62,916 nucleotides of DNA from the NCBI GenBank assembly GCA_030674915.1, contig JASXSV010000019.1:1-62916 (forward strand), written 5' to 3'. This stretch comes from Candidatus Endonucleibacter bathymodioli (GTDB lineage Bacteria; Pseudomonadota; Gammaproteobacteria; Pseudomonadales; Endozoicomonadaceae). The position numbers were made by a program, and so were the translations under genes. Within the stretch, counting starts at the first letter, position 1, and every line of letters starts with the position of its first letter. The notes under the pieces were generated by a model, which ran no database searches, was not told the DNA's origin, and saw only the letters and a list, made by a program, of their open reading frames with translations. Positions 19,041 to 27,775 of this stretch are shown one piece after another.

Positions 19041-20195
19041 ATGAAAATAAAATCACAGCCAAGCACAGCTATGGCCATAAGTCCTCATGGAAATATAAGA
19101 ATATTCCATGTTCCTAAATACGTGGTTGACATAAGTGCACAGAAATCCCATAGGTTACCTGTTGTCTTGACCTTAAATACTAAAAGTATAAAGAATATTT
19201 TTTTGTTTCTTGCGGTCTTGTGTGTCACACTCACGAATTTGAAAGCTGACTTTACATCACTTCCTATAATGCAAGAGTTTGAGTATGTGGTCTCAGAGGA
19301 TGATGCTATTAGCCAGTTGTTTAATGGCCAGGATTATAAGTTTTCAAAAAATAACATAATAAGTTCTCAAGCAAAAAGCACTTATACTGTCATGGTTTCG
19401 GAAAAGAAATTTTTTGTAAAAATAATAAGAGAAGATTGTAAGTTCTGTAATCAAACTTCATTTAATTATGAATTTGAATTAAAAAATGACAAACAGAAAA
19501 ATTATTTAATGAAAACAGTAAATGCTGAGCTGGTACTACCGAGTGTAAGTGCAACTTTTATGTTAGAAGGCACAAAGCATCTTATCATGGGTTACCCATG
19601 GGCTCCTGGGATAACCTTGAGTAATATTTATATGGACCATTTCTTAGGCAGTAAAACATCAGAAATATTACAGAAGGCGATGTATAGGTACGGGCAAGTT
19701 CTTGCAGCTGCAGCTCTAGACCAGAATGATCCTAATGATGATATAGAAAACTTATTAAATAGAACACCACAAATATTATTAGATGATAGGCATGGAGGTA
19801 ATACAAAATATTTTGAAAGGAATGATAAGATATATTTGCTTGATTTATCAACAATACACCTTGACAAGTTCTCAGATACAGTTAAAATGTCAATAGTTTC
19901 AAACTACGTATATATTAACGGTTTTCTCACAGAACTTATAGCATCAGATAGATCTAATATGACAATTATTGATGAAGTATACATATATGAACATGGACGA
20001 GGAGAGTATTTATCTCTTCCTTTCAGTCAATTTATTGCAGGTTATATATCAGCCTTACCAAATTATGACCCGGATGTAGTTAAAATAATGTTGCTGCAAA
20101 AAATTGATAGTATGTTTGCAGGTTATTGTGAAGCTGGTTTGAATTTATATTGCGATTTAATTGAGGTGACGTATTCGATGAATACAACCAACTAA
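19041..20195 (+). CDS. Kinase-like secreted protein, paralog 2
   Basis: 384 residues. The frame opens at 19008, but AAGGA sits just before ATG 19041 and this start aligns with both paralogs. Layout matches paralog 1: VDISAQKSHRLPVV, then hydrophobic SIKNIFLFLAVLCVTLTN, FFVKIIREDCKFCNQ, LIMGYPWAPGITLSNIY, DDRHGGNTKYF and IYLLDLS. The DRHGGN...D pair resembles the catalytic loop and metal-binding Asp of PI3/4-kinase-like folds. The C-terminus is complete (GLNLYCDLIEVTYSMNTTN). Because the internal Met seen in copy 1 before the hydrophobic segment is Ile here, the long N-region must be translated. Target unknown. Confidence 0.65.
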   Translation: MKIKSQPSTAMAISPHGNIRIFHVPKYVVDISAQKSHRLPVVLTLNTKSIKNIFLFLAVLCVTLTNLKADFTSLPIMQEFEYVVSEDDAISQLFNGQDYKFSKNNIISSQAKSTYTVMVSEKKFFVKIIREDCKFCNQTSFNYEFELKNDKQKNYLMKTVNAELVLPSVSATFMLEGTKHLIMGYPWAPGITLSNIYMDHFLGSKTSEILQKAMYRYGQVLAAAALDQNDPNDDIENLLNRTPQILLDDRHGGNTKYFERNDKIYLLDLSTIHLDKFSDTVKMSIVSNYVYINGFLTELIASDRSNMTIIDEVYIYEHGRGEYLSLPFSQFIAGYISALPNYDPDVVKIMLLQKIDSMFAGYCEAGLNLYCDLIEVTYSMNTTN

Positions 20196-20275
20196 TACTT
20201 ATCGGTTTTATGCACTGTTTTTAGTGTTTAGACCTTATTTTTAATGCATCGATCCGACATAATATAGCCTAGATT

Positions 20276-20345
20276 GCTACAATAACCGATACACTTGGAG
20301 TTGAGAGTCAGCTGCTCATAGGCTGTAGTCCGATGTTGTCTATAG
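20276..20345 (+). repeat. IS30-type element end remnant
   Basis: ACAATAACCGATACACTTGG followed by AGTCAGCTGCTCATAGGCTGTAGT matches the left ends of the degenerate IS30-type elements at 21785 and 61805. Confidence 0.55.
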
Positions 20346-20424
20346 AATGATGGACATTGCCTTACATATTTTTAGGCTGAAAAATGGCAATATTAACAGC
20401 AAACAGAAATAACAAGGATTACCC

Positions 20425-21570
20425 ATGGGGAAATATTTACAATTAAACACATTCATATCAATGATTGCTTCTAAAAATGTAGGAATGTTCACTGTATCTG
20501 CTTACCATAAAGGCATGATGAATACAAGTGCACTAAAACCACGTCGGTTACTTGCTATCAGTACCAAAAGTCTGAAGAGTATTTTCTTGGCTCTTGCGGT
20601 TTTCTGTGTCACATTTTCTGATTTGAAAGCTGAATTCACATCACTTCCTATAATGCAAGAATTTGCACATGTCATCTCAGATGATGATGCTGTTAGCCAG
20701 TTGTTTAACACTCATAATTATGAGTTTGCAAAACTAGAAACAAAAAGTTCTCAAGCAAAAAGCCTTTATGCTGTCGTTGCATCTAAACATAAATTTTTTG
20801 TAAAAATAATACGGGAGGATTGTCATTTTTGCAATGAAACTTTATTTAATTATGAGTGGCAATTAAAAGAGGATAAACAAAAAAATGATTTGATGAAAAC
20901 AGTAGGTGCTGAGCTGATACTACCTAATAACAGTGCAACATTTATATTAGAAAACAAAAAACATCTTATCGTAGCGTACCCATGGGCTCCTGGGAGAACT
21001 TTGGACGATATTTATATAGACCACTTTTCAGTCGAAAAAAACTCAGAAACATTAAAGATGGCGATGTATCGATACGGACAAGTGATAGCAATATCAGATC
21101 TAGATCAGAATGATCCTAGTGATGATGTAGAGACATTATTAAATAGAAAATCACAGATATTATTAGAGGATAGACATGGAGGCAATACAAAATATTTTGA
21201 AAGGAACAATAAGATATATTTGCTGGATTTAGCACTAGTACCAAATGATAAAGACTACGGGTATACAGTTAGAGAGTCAATAGAGGCTGCCTATATGTGC
21301 ATTGATCACTTGTTCAACGACTTTCTGGAATATGATATGCGGAATTTTACATATTCGGATATAGAATACATATATGGTTATGGCCGAGAGTATTTGTCTA
21401 TTCCTGTCAGTCAATTTATTCTAGGATATATATCTGCATTACCAAAATATGACCCGAATGTAGTTAAAGAAATATTACTGGAACAAATTTATGATGATGT
21501 TGACTTTCACTGTGGTGAGAATTTTGGTGTATATTGCGATTTATTCGAGGTTCTGAAATTAATAAAATAA
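20425..21570 (+). CDS. Kinase-like secreted protein, paralog 3
   Basis: 381 residues; AAGGATTACCC precedes the ATG. The most diverged of the three tandem copies. Conserved landmarks: hydrophobic SLKSIFLALAVFCVTFSD after a ~50-residue N-region, FFVKIIREDCHFCNE, LIVAYPWAPGRTLDDIY, EDRHGGNTKYF and IYLLDLA. The Lys, DRHxxN and Asp expected for phosphotransfer are all kept across the three copies while surrounding sequence varies, which suggests selection on catalysis. The conserved CxxC after the Lys strand is unusual. A kinase fold is inferred from motif order only; a structural prediction would be needed to separate lipid kinase from protein kinase. Confidence 0.65.
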   Translation: MGKYLQLNTFISMIASKNVGMFTVSAYHKGMMNTSALKPRRLLAISTKSLKSIFLALAVFCVTFSDLKAEFTSLPIMQEFAHVISDDDAVSQLFNTHNYEFAKLETKSSQAKSLYAVVASKHKFFVKIIREDCHFCNETLFNYEWQLKEDKQKNDLMKTVGAELILPNNSATFILENKKHLIVAYPWAPGRTLDDIYIDHFSVEKNSETLKMAMYRYGQVIAISDLDQNDPSDDVETLLNRKSQILLEDRHGGNTKYFERNNKIYLLDLALVPNDKDYGYTVRESIEAAYMCIDHLFNDFLEYDMRNFTYSDIEYIYGYGREYLSIPVSQFILGYISALPKYDPNVVKEILLEQIYDDVDFHCGENFGVYCDLFEVLKLIK

Positions 21571-21784
21571 ATAAAATAAGAAGCCATTACACGAGCCGTC
21601 ATTTTATTAGTGGAGCATCTAACACCCTCCCAAATTCATTAGATCAAATTTTATCTATCTAGAAATGACACAATTCGACAAACTAACCTGCATATAATTT
21701 AATTTTCGATAATACAGAAAAATTTAGCAAGTTGTGCCCATAATGGGCATATTAACCATGTGCACGAATTAACTGACCCCAAGA

Positions 21785-22350
21785 TTTACACAGTAACCGA
21801 TGCACTTAGAATTGATTTGAGAGTAAGTTGCTCATAGGCTGTAGTTCTCACGCAGAGAATCCGGTGACCACATGGGAAACTCTTACAAACATCTGACTCT
21901 GGCTGAATGACACTAGATTCAATCCTTCAGCACACTCGGGTTTTCGGAGCGTCGGATAGGCGGTTATCTGAACCGGTCCAATAAAACAATCTCCCTAGAG
22001 TTGATGTGCTGTCACCGTGAGGCTTATGATGCAGAGGAAGCTCATCGCCACAGTCTGCAGAGGCTAAGGTCACAAAAGAACTGATGTGGTAAGTCGGCAG
22101 GTAAAGCCCCAGCTAGGCTCAGGCTTTACACTGGAGTAAATTGCAATAAGCATGAAACTTGAGTCTTATAATGGGGGTGATTGGTTACCATACTATTTAT
22201 CGCCTAATCAACAAAACCAATGGAGTTGCCTTCTCCCGCGCAAAGGTAAACGTTATCGGCAGAATTAGGGTGATGAGGCTGGAGCCAGCCTCATTCCTGG
22301 CCGCGTTGCGTGGATCTGAAAAAAAGGTCGGCCACTGGATAAATTTCTCC
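21785..22350 (+). pseudogene. Degenerate IS30-type element (second lineage)
   Basis: Starts with CACAGTAACCGATGCACTT. From about 21870 the plus strand reads MGNSYKHLTLAE, the IS30 N-terminal helix-turn-helix, then a run of stops and frameshifts (FGASDRRLSEPVQ, EAHRHSLQRL). It breaks off near 22350 after a weak GSEKKVGHW. The 61805-62620 copy keeps the next part (DYWEGDTVHDQDGRLVTLTEL). It is dead. This lineage is distinct from the IS30 copies at 10069 and 27776. Confidence 0.7.
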
Positions 22351-22356
22351 ATTTTT

Positions 22357-22510
22357 GCCAAGAATCGTTATTTACGTGTCTTTCGCCGTTTTTGCACGAA
22401 TTCATTATTTGCAAAACTTAGTTGTTGTCTCATGGTGAAACCAAAAGCTGTAGGTAATACTACGACTATCTCATGGCTGGGACTTAATCGCACCCTCCTA
22501 AATACAGACC
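22357..22510 (+). repeat. Intergenic repeat shared with 56645-56810
   Basis: AATTTCTCCATTTTTGCCAAG, CGTTTTTGCACGAATT, then AAAAGCTGTAGGTAATACTA and ATCTCATGGCTGGGACTTAA recur diverged at 56645-56810. The 132-residue open frame across this region is a chance product of IS30 and repeat DNA. Confidence 0.6.
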
Positions 22511-22926
22511 CACCATCTGGGTATGATGAGCTTCAGTATCAGACTGCTCTATTCTGACTTAGTGACTTTAATCTAAAAACAATTCCTTAACCAAAGACCT
22601 GCAAAACACTCATGGTAAAATACATCTCTTTCATCATTTCACCTGTAGGGTGAGTTTTCTGTAATTGTAAAGATAGTTTGCTTTACTATCTTTACAGTTG
22701 GATACACCATTTCAGGAGATGTACTATATAAATATATTTTTATTGTGATGAAACTTATTAGTTATTAGTGCATCTAATTTAATGAGATGCATTAAATAGT
22801 AGGTATTGCTATGTGATGTTGCAAAAATAATTATAATTGTCATAGTGTTTAGGAAAATCATGAACCATATGTCATATAAAACATATCGTTACTTATTTAA
22901 TATTAAACAAAGTAGGGTAAATAATA
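22511..22926. promoter_or_regulatory. Upstream region of BIR-CARD paralog 1
   Basis: About 410 bp without a gene. The part from about 22670 (GATAGTTTGCTTTACTATCTTTACAGTTG, a stem-loop-like inverted repeat) and the last 100 bp (CATATGTCATATAAAACATATCGT...TATTAAACAAAGTAGGGTAA) are repeated upstream of paralog 2 near 24680-24730 and 24975-25035. AGGGTAA is the likely ribosome-binding site for both. Confidence 0.45.
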
Positions 22927-24207
22927 ATGAATATCACTAAAATTAATAATATGCATGCTGCTATTGAATTAGCAGAAAAACTAGCATATCCATCGCAATA
23001 CGATAAAAAAGAAGTCAATATAACATACAGTAACCTCGATGGCCGAGAAGTAACTGTTACAGTGCCGAGCATATTTCTGAGGGGGTATAACTCTAATATG
23101 CGATCGGCGTCTTTTAAAAAAAGCTCTGATCTTTTTGAACAACTTAATATACCTATTGAAAAGTTTGCCAGAGAAGGTTTTATATATGTTGGGACGTCGG
23201 GATCTCTAGATAGAGTGCAGTGCGTTAGGTGCAAAGGAGTATTAAGCAAGTTCGTTAAAAATGATGATCCTGCTGCTGATCACCAGACATATTTCCCGAG
23301 ATGCCAGGTGGAGATGGGACATGTGCCCATTGAATTAAATATACCTAAAAGGCAGCCTTCATCTGTAGCATCTGAGAAAGGCCAGTGCAGTGGTATAGTT
23401 AATGAATTTACTGGGAAGGTAAATGAACAAAATCAAAAGATAAATGTTTCGGAGCGTTCAGCAGTGGCGTGTGATGAAGAGCGCATGAGAGAGATAAAAA
23501 AAGCAAAGCTTAGCATGGAGACATCTTTAGAGGTATCTGTAAAACCCAAGGGAGGCTCATATGGTGATTTGGAGCTGACTGAGGATTTAAATGGGCCCTG
23601 TTGCAGTGGTAGATCTACTAGGGTGGTAAATGAACAGCAAAAGGTTTCGGATCATTCGCATTTTTGTGATGACGATCACGTGACCCAGGAAGAGCTCGCA
23701 AGGCGTATGGAGGCAAAGTCATGGACACGTTCAACGGAATCTTTAGCGGCATTTTCACAGGCACCTACACAGGCACCTACACAGGCACCATCAAATGTAT
23801 GTAATATAGATGCTCGGTCAATTCCTTTTGACGAGTACAAGGCAAAGGCAAAATTGTTCTTGAAAAAAAATAGATGTGATCTAGTTAGCAATATTGCTAA
23901 AGATAAATTATATACTTATCTAGACTTACTTTTATCGGGCACTGGAGGTATACCAGGAAATAGTCAGCCAATCGACGAAGGCATGAGGGCACAGATACTG
24001 TCTGAATTGACTACTAATGGGCTAAACTCTGGAATCCGCGCGTTACTCAATACCTGTGGGACTAGAAGTCAAGCTGGCTTATACCTGATGCTTATAATGT
24101 ATCAAGGTAAAGTATTATCGGAAAATCCAAACTATCCATATCCAGATTTTGTTGAAGGTTTGTTAAAGCTCGGTATAGGCAAAGTAACCGAAGCAGAAGC
24201 TATGTAA
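22927..24207 (+). CDS. BIR-domain protein with CARD-like C-terminus, paralog 1
   Basis: 426 residues, no signal peptide. The BIR domain spans about residues 50-130, with exact zinc-ligand spacing C99-x2-C102-x16-H119-x6-C126 (FAREGFIYVG...RVQCVRCKG...NDDPAADHQTYFPRC), as in inhibitor-of-apoptosis proteins. A low-complexity linker (about 140-290) holds IKKAKL and a repeated APTQ motif. The C-terminal ~120 residues (LFLKKNRCDLVSNI...LDLLLSGTG...RALLNTC...AGLYLMLIMYQ) follow the helix pattern of a CARD, as in cIAP1 (KNRxxLxxxL...LDxLL...AxxL). No RING. Animal IAPs bind caspases and adaptor proteins; blocking host cell death is the inferred role. Tandem paralog at 25037. Confidence 0.85.
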   Translation: MNITKINNMHAAIELAEKLAYPSQYDKKEVNITYSNLDGREVTVTVPSIFLRGYNSNMRSASFKKSSDLFEQLNIPIEKFAREGFIYVGTSGSLDRVQCVRCKGVLSKFVKNDDPAADHQTYFPRCQVEMGHVPIELNIPKRQPSSVASEKGQCSGIVNEFTGKVNEQNQKINVSERSAVACDEERMREIKKAKLSMETSLEVSVKPKGGSYGDLELTEDLNGPCCSGRSTRVVNEQQKVSDHSHFCDDDHVTQEELARRMEAKSWTRSTESLAAFSQAPTQAPTQAPSNVCNIDARSIPFDEYKAKAKLFLKKNRCDLVSNIAKDKLYTYLDLLLSGTGGIPGNSQPIDEGMRAQILSELTTNGLNSGIRALLNTCGTRSQAGLYLMLIMYQGKVLSENPNYPYPDFVEGLLKLGIGKVTEAEAM

Positions 24208-24256
24208 CTGTTTATATCAATATTAACAATATCGACTTAATGCGGTCATACTTTTG

Positions 24257-24305
24257 GGCTTCACGCTCTTTCTTATAGCGTGACCCCAAGTATGTTTTTT
24301 GCTGT
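24257..24305 (+). terminator. Stem-loop terminator-like structure after BIR-CARD paralog 1
   Basis: CTTTTGGGCTTCACGCT and AGCGTGACCCCAAG pair across a short loop and are followed by a T-rich run (GTATGTTTTTTG). Equivalent structures with altered but still pairing arms occur at 26306-26356 and 35012-35062 after the other CARD-like genes. Confidence 0.6.
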
Positions 24306-24424
24306 GAGGTTAGGTTGTTTTTTTGCATGAGCGGAGAGTGCATAAAAACAACCTTAAAATAAAGTATCTTTAATTATGACTGGTATGCGTTGAGTTTAAA
24401 TGTAGAATATCATGTATCGATACT

Positions 24425-24605
24425 AACATATTAAATGTTATGAAATATATCGGCGCTGGGAACAATATAAAAAAATAAATTTCCAAAAGATAGATCGTTT
24501 GGTTGTAATAGGTATCTTCATCACATATAAGATTATTTTATATAAGAAATGAATCTTATGTATATTCTTCCCAAAGATGTGGGTGGGGAGTTTCCTCGAT
24601 AATTG
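24425..24605 (+). pseudogene. Decayed 3' fragment of a GNAT gene
   Basis: Matches the 3' third of the GNAT gene at 16124: TTAAATGTTATGAAA near 24430, CATCACATATAAGATTATTT near 24520, and CCAAAGATGTGGGTGGGGAG near 24580. Indels destroy the frame. A shorter trace (ACACTGCAAACAATATC) follows the CARD-like gene at 35.17 kb. Confidence 0.65.
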
Positions 24606-24754
24606 TTTTTAGATTGAAGCTACATATTGGTGGATATAAAAATACAGTTGGTATTGTTTTTATGGATATCATATCGTTTCTTTTTCACTATCTTGACAGT
24701 TGTATTAACCATACTAGATGCTTGCTATATAAATATCCTTTCTGAATTTCAACA

Positions 24755-24890
24755 ATAATCGGCGCACTAGGAATAAATTTGAGAGCCATATGCTCGTAGG
24801 CTTTACTCATGCATCTAGTTTGGTGAGTACATGGAAATCTCTTGCAAGTATCTAGCTCTGTCTGAACGATACCAGATTCAATCTATCCTA
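24755..24890 (+). repeat. IS30-type element end remnant
   Basis: AACAATAATCGGCGCACTAG...GAGAGCCATATGCTCGTAGGC...GTGAGTACATGGAAATCTCTTGC...GCTCTGTCTGAACGATACCAG corresponds to the first ~130 bp of the IS30-type remnant at 21785, including a decayed HTH coding start. Confidence 0.6.
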
Positions 24891-25036
24891 AATATATTTG
24901 TATTATGATGGAACTTATTCCTTATTAGTGAATCTAATTGTTATGATTATTATAGTTTTTATAGAAGTCACTAAACATCTGTCATATAAAATATATCGTG
25001 ATGTATCTAATGTTAAATAAAATAGGGTAAGTAATA

Positions 25037-26260
25037 ATGAATATCACCAAAATTAATAATATGCCTGCTACTGTTGAATTAGCAGCAAAGCTAGCATATC
25101 CATTGGCATCCGATAAAAAAGATGTGAATATAACATACAGTTACCTCGATGGGCGATTAGTTACTATTAAAGTACCTGCCATATTTCTGAGGGGATACAA
25201 CTCTAATATGAGAGAAGCGTCTTTTAAAGACGAAGCTGATATTTTTGAAAATAAGAAGATACCTATTAAAAAGTTTGCCAATGCAGGTTTTATATATGCT
25301 GGGTCGTGGGAATATCCAGATAGAGTGCGGTGCGTTAAGTGCAGCGGAATGTTAAAAGAGTTCGTTGAAAATGATGATCCTGTTGCCGATCACCAAATAC
25401 ATTTCCGGAAATGTACGGAAAATAAGGGGCATGTGCCCATTGAATTAAGCATACCTAAGAGTCAGCCTTTATCTGTAGCAGCTGAGAAAGGCCAATGCAG
25501 GGGTATAGTTAATGAATTTACTGGAAAGGTAAATGAACAAGATCAAAATATAAATGTTTTGACGCGTAAGCGTTCGGAGGCAGAGTTGCGTGAAGGCGAG
25601 CGCACGAGAGAGATAAAAAGAGCAAAGCTTGGCATGGAGACATCTTCAGAGGTATCTGTAAAACCAAAGGAAGGCTCATTTGGTGTTCGGGGGGTAACTG
25701 AGGATTTAAATGGCCCCTGTTGTAGTGGTATATCTACTAGGGTGGTAAATGAACAGCAAAAGGTTTCGGACCATTCGCAGTGTGGTGATAACGTGAGCTA
25801 CAAAGCTATGAAATCATTTATATTGGCGCGGCTATGGGCACGTCCAACGGCATCATCAGCGGCACCTTTACAGGCACCTTCACAGGCACCTTCACAGGCA
25901 CCTTCAGCATTTAATATAGCGCATTGTTCACAGTACAGGGAGGAGGCAAGAGAATTCATCCTCGAAAATAGGGTAAGTATTATTGGAAGTCTTAGTGAAG
26001 AGAGATTAAATCATTATCTGGACGTACTTCTCAGTACCACAGGAGATCTAACAAAAGAGGCGCAAATCAGCCAAGGAACGCTGGCAGAAATAGAGAGCGC
26101 TCTTAATAAGAAAGGAAGAGCTGCTGGAGTTCGCGCGCTAGTCACGCACTGTGGGATAAAAAAAGTGGTTGGTATGCACCTTATGCTTCTAATGTGTAAG
26201 GATAAGGCATTACCCGATACTATACGCTATCCACATTTTGTTAAATTATTGTTAGGATAA
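25037..26260 (+). CDS. BIR-domain protein with CARD-like C-terminus, paralog 2
   Basis: 407 residues. BIR ligands are C99-x2-C102-x16-H119-x6-C126 (DRVRCVKCSG...NDDPVADHQIHFRKC), canonical. The linker includes REIKRAKLG, a possible basic nuclear-localisation-like cluster, and three APSQ repeats encoded by a 12-bp tandem repeat. The C-terminal part (EFILENRVSIIGSL...HYLDVLLSTTGDLTKEAQI...RALVTHCG...MHLMLLMCKD) again follows a CARD helix pattern and ends at LLLG, slightly shorter than paralog 1. Upstream promoter-proximal and downstream terminator regions are duplicated with the gene. It is intact and so probably expressed. A role as anti-apoptotic effector is inferred from the domain pairing. 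Confidence 0.85.
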   Translation: MNITKINNMPATVELAAKLAYPLASDKKDVNITYSYLDGRLVTIKVPAIFLRGYNSNMREASFKDEADIFENKKIPIKKFANAGFIYAGSWEYPDRVRCVKCSGMLKEFVENDDPVADHQIHFRKCTENKGHVPIELSIPKSQPLSVAAEKGQCRGIVNEFTGKVNEQDQNINVLTRKRSEAELREGERTREIKRAKLGMETSSEVSVKPKEGSFGVRGVTEDLNGPCCSGISTRVVNEQQKVSDHSQCGDNVSYKAMKSFILARLWARPTASSAAPLQAPSQAPSQAPSAFNIAHCSQYREEAREFILENRVSIIGSLSEERLNHYLDVLLSTTGDLTKEAQISQGTLAEIESALNKKGRAAGVRALVTHCGIKKVVGMHLMLLMCKDKALPDTIRYPHFVKLLLG

Positions 26261-26305
26261 AGTTTTGAACAGGTAGAAGATGAAATGCCACTTTAATGTT
26301 GTCAG

Positions 26306-26356
26306 ACTTTTGGGTGTTACACTCTTTATTGTTGTATCACCCAAAGTATATTTCTT
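26306..26356 (+). terminator. Stem-loop terminator-like structure after BIR-CARD paralog 2
   Basis: ACTTTTGGGTG pairs with CACCCAAAGT around a T-rich loop, followed by ATATTTCTTG. The arms differ from the copy at 24257 yet pair, suggesting selection for structure. Confidence 0.6.
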
Positions 26357-26488
26357 GCTGTTAGGTTATGTTGTTTTTTTTCATGAGTGGAGAGTGCATA
26401 AAAACAGCCTTGAAATAAAGTATCTTCAATTATCACCAAAATACGGTTAGTTAAAATATAGAGCACCATGTATTTATATTATATATTA

Positions 26489-27734
26489 TGAGACCTTTGC
26501 ACGAATCTCGCTAAATAACTGAAAATCAGGTATAATAAGCCTTGCACAATCAATGCCTTTCGGTGAAATTATGGCTTGGAAAAATCTGAAACAACGCAGT
26601 CTAGCAGATTCAATGCTGATTGATCACGATGCAGTGAAAGAACTCGACTCTGTCCATGAACTCATTGATTGGGATCGCTTAGAGCATCATCTGAAAGATA
26701 TACATTCAAGTTCTCGAGGCGAAAAGGCATGGCCTCCACTGATGATGTTTAAGGCACTGCTGCTGCAAAGTTGGTATAAATTAAGCGATTCGGCCCTAGA
26801 GAAACAACTTGCTCGCGATCTTTTATTTCGTCGATTTATTGCGCTCGACATTTCAGAGTCAGTGCCGGACCACAGTACTTTTTGGCGATTTAGACAGAAG
26901 CTCGATAAGTTGTTGCTTATGGATAAGTTGCTTCAAGAAATCAATTCCCAGCTTATAGATAAAGGTCTTTATATTAAATCTGGAGGTATCAGTATTGTTG
27001 ATGCTAGCGTAATTGAGGCTAAACAGTGTCGCCCAAATAAGGATAAAGACAAGCACTCAACACAGGATCCTGACGCGAAGTGGAACGTGAAAGCAGGTTC
27101 TGACGGGAAGAGTAAAAGTACCTACGGCTATAAAGCGCACATAAATGTCGATGAGGATGGGTTGATAAAATCGATCGGTTACACAGCAGGAAATATTCAC
27201 GATTCAAATTGTTTCACTGAGCTATTAGATGGTGAAGAGTCGTCTGTTTATGCGGATAGTGCTTATTCCAGCAAGAAGCACAGTGAATGGCTGGATGATA
27301 GAAATATTGATAACAGAATAATAAGACGTGCTTATCGAAATAAACCATTAACAGAACATGATAAGTGCTTTAACCGTTTACATTCTGGCGTGCGCTGCAC
27401 TGTGGAGCGAGTATTTGGCGTTTTGAAATTACACTACGGCATGGCGAAAGCTCGTTATCTTGGCTTAAGCCGAAATCGCACACGTTTTGAAATAATGTGT
27501 GTGGCGCACAATATTAAACGAGGTTTATCGATTCAGCAGGCAAGTTGCGTCTGAAAATCGAAAATGAAGGGTGAAATGGCTCGAATGGCGCATATTCGAA
27601 CTGTAATTGTGTTTTTTAAGGCTTTATCCTCAAAAAAATACAATTTAATTAATAGTGGGGCTTATGCAGCGTTATCGTGCAAAGGTCTCCAATTAATAGT
27701 GGGGCTTATGCAGCGTTGTCGTGCAAAGGTCTCA
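26489..27734 (+). mobile_element. IS5-family insertion sequence, full-length copy
   Basis: Ends are TGAGACCTTTGCACGA and TCGTGCAAAGGTCTCA. A 3-bp TTA (26486-26488 and 27735-27737) flanks it, consistent with a TNA-type target duplication. The right end is duplicated in tandem: about 44 bp (AATTAATAGTGGGGCTTATG...GCAAAGGTCTC) occurs twice, so two potential right ends are present. It carries one transposase gene, and is the probable source of the defective copies at 3772 and 10544 and the old remnant at 38690. Confidence 0.9.
26571..27554 (+). CDS. IS5-family transposase
   Basis: 327 residues from ATG 26571 (MAWKNLKQRSLADSM); the frame opens 18 bp earlier at 26553. An N-terminal helical domain (ESVPDHSTFWRFRQKLD) is followed by the DDE catalytic region: first Asp in SIVDASVIEA, second in VYADSAYSS, and Glu in CTVERVFGVLKLHYG. 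The frame is intact, including the run of five T that has slipped to four in copy 1. Catalytic cut-and-paste transposition is the known role of the family. Probably active or recently so, since target duplication is still visible. Confidence 0.93.
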   Translation: MAWKNLKQRSLADSMLIDHDAVKELDSVHELIDWDRLEHHLKDIHSSSRGEKAWPPLMMFKALLLQSWYKLSDSALEKQLARDLLFRRFIALDISESVPDHSTFWRFRQKLDKLLLMDKLLQEINSQLIDKGLYIKSGGISIVDASVIEAKQCRPNKDKDKHSTQDPDAKWNVKAGSDGKSKSTYGYKAHINVDEDGLIKSIGYTAGNIHDSNCFTELLDGEESSVYADSAYSSKKHSEWLDDRNIDNRIIRRAYRNKPLTEHDKCFNRLHSGVRCTVERVFGVLKLHYGMAKARYLGLSRNRTRFEIMCVAHNIKRGLSIQQASCV

Positions 27735-27775
27735 TTATATATTATAAAATATATTAGCTCTGAAAACAACACGCG

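Noticed and set aside
22159..22557. 132-codon plus-strand open frame
   Set aside because: It spans the decayed IS30-type remnant and a dispersed repeat also present at 56.6 kb; the frame is not preserved there.
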